Assembly: GCA_030267965.1 (NCBI GenBank)
Contig: BRYA01000283.1
Location: forward strand, 1-32,268
Direction of reading: 5' to 3'
Length of the DNA stretch: 32,268 nt
Source of the DNA: Triparma columacea
Lineage: Eukaryota; Sar; Bolidophyceae; Parmales; Triparmaceae
Positions within the stretch are counted from its first letter, which is position 1. Each line of letters begins with the position of its first letter. The position numbers were made by a program, and so were the translations under genes. Below, piece by piece: positions 20,318 to 28,125 of this stretch. The notes beneath the pieces were generated by a model. That model ran no database searches, was not told the origin of the DNA, and saw only the letters and a program-made list of their open reading frames with translations.

Positions 20318-20400
20318 AACCCGTATTATTTGCAAACCACACCCACCCCCCTCCTTCAACCCGTATTATTTGTAAATCACTCCCACCCCCCCCCTCCTTC
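20318..20400. repeat. Imperfect 40-bp direct repeat
   Basis: Two copies (from 20318 and 20358) begin aacccgtattatttg and end in a C-rich stretch plus tccttc. The second ends at the stop codon of the minus-strand sialidase, so they lie in its 3' untranslated region. Confidence 0.8.
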
Positions 20401-21685
20401 CTACCACTCAATAACCTTGAAACTGATCTTGTCATACGCATCCCTTTCGAACAGAACCCCAATCCCTCCCGCCTCCCCCCCCAGGAAAGCAACATCACTA
20501 TACTCGCTCTCCCCTCCATAAATCACCTCCGTCGTTTCGTTGTCCCACCTAACCACTCCCTCCTCGTCCATTCCTCCCCGATAAAATGTCATGTTCATTC
20601 TCTCCTCACTGTAAGGGTGCACGAACGCCAACCTGCCTCCGGGACCGTCACTAGCCATGCCGCCCTGGTCAGCGAACCCGTAGTCAATCAAACTCTCTTC
20701 AACCATAACATCCCCCCAACTCTCCCCCACATCATCACTGTAAGAGACAAGCCTCCTGTTAAGCTCCCCATCCCAACCTTTGTACGGCCGAGAGTTCAAG
20801 TAAAGCCGACCGTCCGACAGCTCCACAAGCGAGCACTCCGTTGTCCCTGGGTGCAGGAAGTCGGAGGAAACCCAGGTGCTCCCGTCATCCGAATAAAAAG
20901 ACCGTGAAGCGTAGTCGGGGGGGCACGAATTCCTGCAGATCTTCTAAAAGGTGGCAAAGCGAAGACGTGACAGCGAAACCGAGCGTCAACTTGTTAGTAC
21001 AATATCTTTTTCCCATATCAACCTCTTTGCCCGCCCCCTCTCTACTTACCCTCATGCAACCGACCATCCTCCCCGTGGTGTGATGAGTTATACCGTGAGC
21101 TAAACCCATGCCGTAAACATCTCCTTCATCAAGGTCGATCAAATCCCCCCACGTATCCCCTCCGTCCGCGCTGGTTTTGTAAGCGACCCCGCAGTCGCAG
21201 CCTGTGGGTCCGTTGACGTTACGGTTAGTGAAAAGGAAGACTTTTTCGTTCACAGAATCGAAGATCGACCACGTGTGCCTCTCGGCGTGTTCCCCTTCTC
21301 CAACGCCCTCGTCGCTCCCAATCACGACGACGGGTTCACCCCAAGTCTTGCCGCTGTCTTCACTCCTACGCATCACTATGTTGGAGGCAGACTCGTCAGA
21401 GCAGAACGTCTGGTTGGAGGACTCCCACATTCGCTCGCTTGCAAAAGCAAGGACGCGGTCGAAGGTTAAGGGGAGGAGGGAAGGTATACGATAGCACACA
21501 GAGCCCTAAGCGTCGCTTGTGTGAGGAGGGGGGGGAGAGGATGTCAAAGGGGTTGCGGAAGGGCGACTCACGTTTAATCCTGTTATGGACTTGGTCTGGG
21601 AAGTAAAAACATCGAAAAGGCCATCCGATGACGCTGAAGCCACTAATGCGGTAACCCCAACTAATGCGAACGTCAATGAGTTCAT
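20401..21685 (-). CDS. Exo-alpha-sialidase, GH33-like, secreted (three exons, 370 aa)
   Basis: Exons 21572-21685, 21050-21505 and 20401-20943, all phase 0 (donors GTGAGT and GTAAGT; acceptors TTAG). Residues 1-20 are a signal peptide (MNSLTFALVGVTALVASASS). The sialidase mark YRIP is at 43-46 (Arg44, first of the Arg triad), followed by VLAFASER. Four Asp boxes are visible: SEDSGKTW (86-93), SADGGDTW (about 150-157), SDDGSTW (208-214) and SDDVGESW (about 259-266). Also present are TECSLVELSDGRLYLNSR (225-242; conserved Glu and second Arg) and, near the end, SEYSDVAFL followed by GIGVLFERD, matching the Tyr nucleophile region 'YSSL..GVLYE'. The enzyme removes terminal sialic acids (or Kdn-type sugars) from glycans; the leader suggests the secretory route. 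Its start lies 68 bases from the MGDG synthase start on the other strand. Confidence 0.88.
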
Positions 21686-21753
21686 ATTGAAAATTGCTTT
21701 CTACCTTTACAGAGAAAATCGCGTTTCCTCCCCTCACACCATCACTCACGTCG
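21686..21753. promoter_or_regulatory. Very short bidirectional promoter interval
   Basis: Only 68 bases separate the start codons of the sialidase (leftward) and MGDG synthase (rightward) genes. Unless transcripts overlap, both 5' leaders and core promoters must share this space. Confidence 0.6.
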
Positions 21754-23244
21754 ATGATGTATAACCCAAGCCAATTACAATACTCCTTAGTCCTCCTCTT
21801 CTTCTTCTTATCATCTGATACTCTCTCCTTCCTATTATTTCAAACCCGACATCGATCTCCGACGCCTTTCAACAACAAATTCAGTTCTCCTTCCTGCATA
21901 TCTTCGACAGTACTCTCCGCCAAGAAGATTCAATTCCTAATTTCTGACACCGGCGGAGGTCACCGTGCCTCTGCCCTTTCATTATCCTCCTCCATCTCCA
22001 AGCTCAACCCGGAAGTTATCTGTGATGTGGTTGATGTTTACACGACGTACGGGAACGTTTTCCCCTTCAAGGACTACCCGGAGCTGTACAAGTTCATGAC
22101 GAGCTTCGCGGATGGTATATTGTGGAGGTGGTTCTATGAGGGTGGTGAGACTGAGCTCGGGATATTAACAAACCGTATCCTGACTGAGATCTTCTGCCGC
22201 GATTCCTTCAAGGAGTGCCTCTCCCGCGTCGGTTACAACCGTTCCCCGAGCGTGAAGGACGGTCCAGAGGATTACGTGATCCCCCCCTGTGGTGGTAGTC
22301 GCGCGGACATGGTCGTTAGCGTTCACCCTTTGACTCAGGATCTCCCTCTCAAGCTTTGCTCCGAGCTGGACTCGTCGGACGGCCACAGGACGCCATTCGT
22401 GACGGTTTGCACGGACCTAGGGAGCGCGAGCAGGAGCTGGTTCCACCAAGGCGCGGACTGCATCGTGGTGCCTACCAAGGTCCTGGAGGATAAGGCGAAG
22501 CTCGTTTGCAGGCAGGGGGCGGCGGGGCACGACGGGGGGAGGGTGAAGAGGATCGGGCTGCCCATCAGACCCGAATTCATGCCGACGAAGACGAAGGCAG
22601 AGTATAAGGCTGATGCTGGGGTGGATGAGGGGAAGCCCATGGTTCTGGTCGTCGGGGGGGGGGACGGGATGGGGGGGATCGTGGAGACTGCAAAGGCCGT
22701 TGTTGCGGCAGCGAAGAGGGACGGGGGGACTGTTGTAGTGGTGTGCGGGAGCAACAAGGAGGCGAAGGGGAATCTTGAGGCAGAGTATGGGGCGTCAGGG
22801 GGTGTCAAGGTGCTGGGGTACACGACGGAGATGGCTACGTACATGAACGCTGCGGACGTGCTAGTTACAAAGGGAGGTGAGTTAGGCGAGGGAGATTGCT
22901 TTGATTCGAACGTGGAGTGGAGGGGCTTCTAACCTAAACCAACATACACAAACAACACATACCAAAACGCAGGACCTGGGACGATTGCGGAAGCCGCGTG
23001 CGTGGGGGTGGCGACGGTCATCAGCAGCTTCCTACCCGGGCAGGAGGAGGGGAACGTCGACTTCGTATCGGACGGGGGATGGGGGGGATTCATCGATAAC
23101 AATGAGGGGATTGGGGAAGAGGTTGGGAGACTGCTTAGAGATGATGGAGAAAGAAAGCGAAGGGGAGAAAAGGCGAAGAAGATGGGGAGGGGCGAAGCGA
23201 GTGACGAGATCGCGAAGCTTTTGCTCGATATGCTGCCGGCATAG
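21754..23244 (+). CDS. Monogalactosyldiacylglycerol (MGDG) synthase, GT28 family (464 aa)
   Basis: Exons 21754-22876 and 22973-23244; the 96-nt phase-1 intron sits inside the UDP-sugar motif and splicing restores TKGGPGTIAEA. Family marks: FLISDTGGGHRASA (61-74, acceptor-lipid site), VVSVHPLTQDLP, FVTVCTDLGSASRSWFHQGAD, GLPIRPEF, and the C-terminal TKGGPGTIAEA with SSFLPGQEEGNV, which binds UDP-galactose. The enzyme moves galactose from UDP-Gal to diacylglycerol, making the main thylakoid galactolipid. The N terminus has a hydrophobic leader (SLVLLFFFLSSDTLSFLLF) and then a Ser/Pro/Arg-rich, acid-poor stretch, as expected for entry into a secondary plastid through the ER. Start ATG 21754 is the first in frame; 21757 is also ATG. 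Strong support for a plastid-bearing host. Confidence 0.95.
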
Positions 23245-23321
23245 GAGGGGAAGGAGACAAATTATAGTATGTGTTGAGCTACACAACAATATACAAAATT
23301 ACGACAAATTTCCGCCCCTCG

Positions 23322-24187
23322 CTAATCCTCCTCAATCACCCACCACCCGTACGTGAAATACCCATCGTCTCCCACCTCTCTGTCCCAAATCCTCTTGAAG
23401 TACTTCCTCCCAACATCGTCCCAATCATCGTATCCCTCAAGCCCCTCCAAGGGCTTCAGCTTATCAACCCTCTCTGCAGACACACCACTTGGTATGAAGT
23501 TTACCTGCGCTCGGTTCTCGGGTGTTAGTTTGCTTGTACAAACAATCCTCCCTCCTTCCCTCTCCTTACCTTCACGCCCTCCCCATCCCACTGTATGCTT
23601 CCCTCAGTCCCGCCTGTCCTCTTGACCCTCCCTCCCACCTCGCTTCTCCCCCCCCTCCAGGACTTGTACATTACGTACTCGTACTCCTTGTAACTCCCGT
23701 CCCCGCAGTCCACGCAAGGGTCGGTCGTCATCTCGGTGCAGAGGAAGGAAGTGGAGGAGGGGGGGAGACAGCGAGAGGTGAACCAGGGGTGCGTGGGGGT
23801 TGGGAAGTAGCAGATGGCTGGGATCCCCGAGGGTGGCTTGAGCGCGGATGTAGTGGGGGCGATGGAAGGAAGGGGGGAAGAGGGGGTGGAGAGCGGATTA
23901 GGGGGGATTGGAGGAGGTGAGGGAGGAGGTGAGGCCTGTCGTCGGTTCTTCTCTGCATTTTCAATGCTTCTGGGGGCACCCTCGTTCGCGCACTTTACGC
24001 GCGTCCAACCGAGGGGAAGTGGGTTGTGCTTGACTTTGTCCTTCTTCTCCTTCTCCTTCTCTTTCTCCTTCTCTTCCTCCTTGTCTTCGTCAATTTTTCG
24101 CCGTTTGTTGGAGACGAACGTGTTTTTATTCAACCAACCTCCCTCCCCCTTACGCCCTCTACTGATAGAAGATACATTGGAGGCCAT
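23322..24187 (-). CDS. Unrecognised charged protein (two exons, 266 aa)
   Basis: Exons 23570-24187 and 23322-23504; phase-0 intron with GTAAGG donor and CGCAG acceptor (a CTAAC branch-point sequence lies about 20 bases before the acceptor). I do not recognise the family. Residues 26-55 are highly charged (SNKRRKIDEDKEEEKEKEK), probably nuclear or coiled. A LPLGWTRVKC segment recalls the first half of a WW domain, but the second Trp is not seen. A Pro/Ser-rich linker follows, then a Cys-containing region (CTEMTTDPCVDCGDGSYKEY) and a C-terminal block rich in aromatics (YDDWDDVGRKYFKRIWDREVG, then YFTYGWWVIEED). The ATG at 24187 lies 8 bases from the ATG of the plus-strand neighbour, so the two start codons almost abut. 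Confidence 0.55.
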
Positions 24188-24195
24188 TCAGGGGA

Positions 24196-25077
24196 ATGAA
24201 AACTGGGGTCGGAGGGAGGAGCCAGGAGAATTCAGGATGGAGTGGGGTAAAAAGGTCTCAAATAGTACTTGAGGACTCACGCAAACGATACCGTTTCGTC
24301 AACAAAACAATAGCCGAAAAAAAACAAAAGGGAGAGGAATATGGGATGTCTATCTCAATAGCAAATTTGTTGGTCACTCAGAATCCATACATTGGCATGA
24401 TACGATGCGCTGAACAACTGCTACGACGTCAAATATACAATAAAAACATCAACTCGCATCATTTTCACACTATATTGGCCTACAGGTTCTCCCCAAGCCA
24501 CACCTCATCCCACAGTCTCAACTGGACAGTGGAAGTAGGCGACGAGGTAGACTGTTACATTCCTATTTACACGATACAGGGAAAGAACGTTACTATATTT
24601 GACGATGGCGATGATACCGAGATGATAGTCGAGACGTGTGAGCCAGGGATCATCTCATATCTCCTTGATCCCTCCAAGATACCCAGCTTACAACCAGAGA
24701 CCCCGATTGGCATCCTTTCCGAGGACACGGAGGAGCACAACACAATAGTAAATTTAATAGATCAACAGAGGCCTGACCTGGAGGACCCTGACCCCCTCAA
24801 AACCATCCTCAAAAACCTTGAGAAGAATCAAGACATTGTCCACGAGGTGAGAAGATTCGCATCGCACGGGATGGTGGTTTCTAGCTTTGTCGTCTGCTGA
24901 CCCCTCGCTCGTGCTTGTTCCAAATTCATTAATGTGTCGATCCTTTCTCATTCTGTGTTGCTTCGCTTGTCTTCTCCTAACTTCTCATCGCCTCACTCCG
25001 ATCGCGGCATGCATACTTAGGGAGACGCGCAGTGGGAGGCGTTTCTTAATAGTCCTAAAGAGGGAGTTGATACATAG
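24196..25077 (+). CDS. Lipoyl/biotinyl-fold (single-hybrid motif) protein lacking the modified lysine (235 aa)
   Basis: Exons 24196-24846 and 25021-25077; phase-0 intron of 174 nt with a CTAAC branch sequence. Splicing gives the ending HEGDAQWEAFLNSPKEGVDT. Residues about 113-180 fit the lipoyl-domain layout: LNWTVEVGDEVDCYIPIYTI (compare 'WLVKEGDxVxxGdxIaEI'), then DGDDTEMIVETCEPGIISYLL (compare 'ETDKAxxEvea.dGvv..il') and LQPETPIGILSED (compare 'VG.PIavI.ee'). The Lys that carries lipoate or biotin in the DKA turn is absent (DDTE). It may be a relative of 2-oxoacid dehydrogenase E2 or its binding protein, or a structural lipoyl-like protein. The start is uncertain: 24196 is the first ATG, but 24346 or 24397 (MIRCAEQLLRRQIYNKN, transit-peptide-like) are also in frame. 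Confidence 0.6.
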
Positions 25078-25478
25078 AAAAACAAATATTACACCAACTC
25101 ATAGCGTCACTATTCTTCATGCTTTCAAAGCAAGAACATTTGAAAAAACCGCTGCCACTGCTGTTCAATACGCGCGGATAAAGTGCTACTTTACATGTCG
25201 CCCCCCCCGCCCCCCCTGCCAGCATGATTTGAACGGAAGCGCCCTCCAATCATATAGAACAAAAAACTCTCTCCTCTCAGCCAACCAGAAGCTGCTCCTC
25301 CAGATTCACATCAGATTCTCGCTCGTGAGTCATGAAGTCAATAGAAAAGAACCAAATAAAATATTTGAATTCTTCACCTCCCCGACTTTTTACTACTAAA
25401 TTCGACCCCCCGTAAACAGAGAAGACCTGTCGTTCAACATTCTCTCAAACAAGTACAAGCTAATATCATAAAATCAAG
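25078..25478. other. Intergenic, no supported gene
   Basis: Between the lipoyl-fold gene and the VIT gene. It contains a C-rich run near 25200-25218 and a mostly AT-rich remainder; frames on both strands lack recognisable features. Confidence 0.55.
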
Positions 25479-26523
25479 ATGCCACCAATCAGTCGAGACT
25501 TCAAGGGTGCTGAGGAGTGAGTCAGCCTGTCCCACGTGCCCCTACCACAATATCTACTAATCACCCCCCTCCCCCCCACCCCATCTTCATCCTCTCGTTC
25601 CGCAGTGCATACGCCGCAGGAGACGTAGAGCTCTCCATCGCAGCCCATGATAAGAAGCTCACAGGAACAAGTGAGGAGAACCACACGACGGATGCCAACG
25701 ATCTCGTGAAGAGCCTCATCTTTGGAGGCCTCGATGGTATCATCACCACCTTCGCCATCGTGGCGGCCGTTGCGGGGGCTGGCATGTCCACCAACACCAT
25801 CATAGTTATGGGCTGCGCTAACCTTATCGCAGATGGCATAAGTATGGGACTCGGGGACTACATCTCGTCCAAGGCCGAGGCGGAAGCGACAATTGTCGAA
25901 TACAATCGCGAAAAGTGGGAGCTCGAAAACTACCCTGAGGGCGAGTACAAGGAGGTGAGTACAGGAAGAGAAAGAGAGGCAGAGGACAGAGAGAGAGAGA
26001 TGCGAGCCGCTGGCCGCATGTAGTAAAGAACCTGGCGGACGCACCTGATCGTCTCACACAAATCAACACCGGTATTATTGCTCACTTGTAGATGGTTGAA
26101 GTTTACGAGGGCATGGGACTAAGGACTCATGACGCGCAACAACTCGTCGATACGATGAAGCAGTACCCCAAGTTCTTCTTGGATCACATGTTCGTGAACG
26201 AGCTCGGTATGCTTCCTCCGGACGAGGACGCGGAGCTCTGGAAGGAGGGACTCGTCACCTTCCTTTCGTTTGTCTTCTTCGGTTCTGTCCCTCTTCTCAC
26301 CTACTTGGTTGCAAAGGCCGCCGGAGGCGACGCCGACGACGACGTTCTGTTTGCTATCGCTTGCGTTGCAACCGCCTTGACCATGTTCCTCCTCGGCGTC
26401 GTCAAGGCCAAGCTCACCAAGAGCAACCCGTGGAAGAGTGGAGCTCTCATGCTCCTCAACGGAGGCCTTGCCGCTCTAGCGGCGTTCCTTATTGGGTGGT
26501 GCTTGGAGGAATTGCTTGAGTGA
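25479..26523 (+). CDS. Vacuolar iron/manganese transporter, VIT1/CCC1 family (272 aa)
   Basis: Exons 25479-25516, 25606-25954 and 26092-26523; phases 2 and 0 match (GTGAGT donors; CCGCAG and TGTAG acceptors). The first exon encodes MPPISRDFKGAE. Five membrane helices as in the family: LVKSLIFGGLDGIITTFAIVAAVAG and IIVMGCANLIADGISMGLGDYIS (the conserved GLDG..T and DG.SMG.GDYIS marks), then a cytosolic Glu-rich metal-binding helical pair (EAEATIVEYNREKWELENYP, EYKEMVEVYEGMGL), and three C-terminal helices (LVTFLSFVFFGSVPLL, VLFAIACVATALTMFLLGVV, ALMLLNGGLAALAAFLIGW). It exchanges Fe2+/Mn2+ for protons to store metal in vacuoles. Length and order are normal. Converges on the hydroxylase gene, with 179 bases between stops. 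Confidence 0.95.
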
Positions 26524-26702
26524 TGCGGGTGAGGGTAACGGGGGGAATTCGTCTACGGTCAATTTGTTGTCCGCTGGAATATGTAGGACGCCATTCCGCT
26601 TCATTAAAACAATTCCCTTTGTGTATTCATTCAACAATCTCAATTATCGAGTATTTAATTTGGGGTTGGAGCCGTGAATATCTTGCAGAGTGTGCATAAT
26701 GT

Positions 26703-27494
26703 TTACTGGATCTTCTTGCCCTTGGCCCTCTTTTTGGCCTCCTTTCCGAGATCCCCCGTCTTTAGGTCCTCGTAAGTGCCGAAGATGCGGTCCCAAAGCT
26801 CAATGTTCTGGGCGAAGTTGGTGCGGGAGGTCGCGTGGTGGCCCGCGTGGAAGCGGGTGTTGAAGAATCCCCAGTTCAAGTCCAGACGGCAGTGCCCAAG
26901 AGCGCCGACGAACATGTTGGTATAGAGGCAAAGGACAATGGCTATAATGTGGACGGAGTCCTTGGGCATCAACCAGAGGGTTGACATGGGAGAGGTAGAC
27001 CACCCGGTGTAAAAGAAGTCAGCAGGGGTGGCGTTGCAAGTGTCTGAAAGGAGGAGCGAAGCGGAGATCGAGGGGGATTAGATTGAGGCTCTGCACACAG
27101 CGCCGTTGGCGTTGTCGCCAGCGCCACCGACAGTCATCTCACCGAACCATCCGCGCATGGGGGCCGGCTCTCCATGGTGGTGCTTATGTATCCAGCGATA
27201 GAGCAAGGGAAAGCGGTGGACGATCCTGTGACCGGTGTAGTAGACGAGGTCACTCAGGGAGAAGACAATGATGAAACTCACGAGGGTGTTCATGAGCGTC
27301 ATCTTGTCCATGTCATATATAACGGCATCTGAAGCCCAGACGGTCTTGACGACAAGCCAGGAGACGAAAGGGAGCATGACGAAGCGGTTGAAGTAGGCGT
27401 AGAAGAGATCCTTAAACACGAGGGGGGGGCGCTCGTTGAAGGGAGGTCCTGGCTGGTGGGGAAGGTCTCCAGGTTGAAGCTTATATATTATATA
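26703..27494 (-). CDS. Fatty-acid hydroxylase/sterol desaturase superfamily enzyme (5' end unresolved)
   Basis: Exons 26703-27043 and 27143 up to about 27482-27494, joined at phase 1 (GTGAGA..TTTCAG) to give MRGWFDTCNATPADFF. The three His boxes of the diiron membrane family are present: HRIVH (HX3H), HKHHH (HX2HH) and HAGHH (HX2HH), between membrane helices (LMNTLVSFIIVFSLSDLVYY, SVHIIAIVLCLYTNMFVGALG). The C terminus is basic (KEAKKRAKGKKIQ), fitting ER retention. Such enzymes hydroxylate or desaturate sterols or fatty acyl chains. Coding quality continues upstream of the first in-frame ATG (MLPFVSW) into KLQPGDLPHQPGPPFNERPP, up to an in-frame TGA at 27495. Either an upstream exon is spliced in at 'atatataag', or translation begins at a non-AUG codon or at the internal Met. 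I could not place the start. Confidence 0.82.
27476..27494 (-). promoter_or_regulatory. TATA-like element at the hydroxylase 5' end
   Basis: On the minus strand, tatataatatataag lies immediately before the coding-like KLQPGD segment. It could be a TATA box, in which case the AUG must be internal, or the end of an AT-rich intron (aag acceptor). Confidence 0.3.
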
Positions 27495-27497
27495 TCA

Positions 27498-27716
27498 ACA
27501 CCCGAAATTTGACACAACACGTACTCGAAAGAGGGAGAAAGCAGAGAGAGTCGTGGGTAAAAGAGAAAGGGGTTGGAGCTTGGTTGTGAGAAGTTTGTGT
27601 GTTATTCAAATTTTAACTTGCATTCAGTACATCGTATCAAATAATCAAAGAGGATTGACCCATCACACGAATCATAGTCTAAAAAGTCAACAACATAAAT
27701 GACTTGTATATAGACG
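27498..27716. other. Upstream region of the hydroxylase gene
   Basis: On the minus strand, a C/T-rich stretch (about 27520-27600), like a 5' untranslated leader, follows an AT-rich stretch. No exon with a matching phase and ATG could be defined. Confidence 0.4.
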
Positions 27717-28122
27717 TTAGGATGGGCCTTTATGGCAAATCTTTTCAGTCTCCCCCCTCACCCCCCTGATCCCTGATCCCTGATCTAGCTGATCCCTCCT
27801 CCCTCGCGAATCAAAAATTCTGTTGGTCATGTTGATGTTCTCCCCCGGCGTGTCGGGGGCGCTTTTGACCCCCTTCCAGCTCATGATCCTCGTATCGGTC
27901 GCGTACCTCTGGTTCGACAACGGCATCTCAACCGTCTGGACCAATACCCCGACTTCCAGCTTAGCGACCTTCTCCTAATATCGCATCAAACCCCCTCCTA
28001 AGGTACTCCCTAACCCCCCTCCTAAGGTACTCCCTAACCCCCCTCTTAAGGTTCTTCCTAACCAGCCCCTTCAACGTTCTTTTGATGACAAACCACCTAT
28101 GCAAGGATGCATCATCATAAAA
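27717..28122 (-). pseudogene. Frame-broken protein-like stretch behind the orphan gene
   Basis: Directly after the TAA of the 1147-residue gene, the same frame continues for about 50 codons (FYDDASLHRWFVIKRTLKGL, then RGVREYLR repeated twice) to a TAA. The next frame then reads EKVAKLEVGVLVQTVEMPLS, then RYATDTRIMSWKGVKSAPDT and PGENINMTNRIFDSRG to a stop at 27717. Both stretches look like protein, and the 24-bp repeat (from 27991) keeps the frame. No strong splice pair joins them, so I read them as a decayed or frameshifted gene end, perhaps of a relative of the neighbouring gene. A missed exon structure or a sequencing indel is the alternative. Confidence 0.4.
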
Positions 28123-28125
28123 TGT

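Larger units (their letters stand above)
19625..20400. other. Intergenic between MFS and sialidase genes
   Basis: Convergent 3' ends. It holds purine-rich runs (near 19940-20000), one candidate membrane-segment exon on the minus strand (given separately), and a 40-bp imperfect direct repeat near the sialidase stop. Confidence 0.55.

Noticed and set aside
20304..20320. Telomere-like ggggttagggttaaccc
   Set aside because: Only about one and a half TTAGGG-like units within a gene-rich interior; no array.
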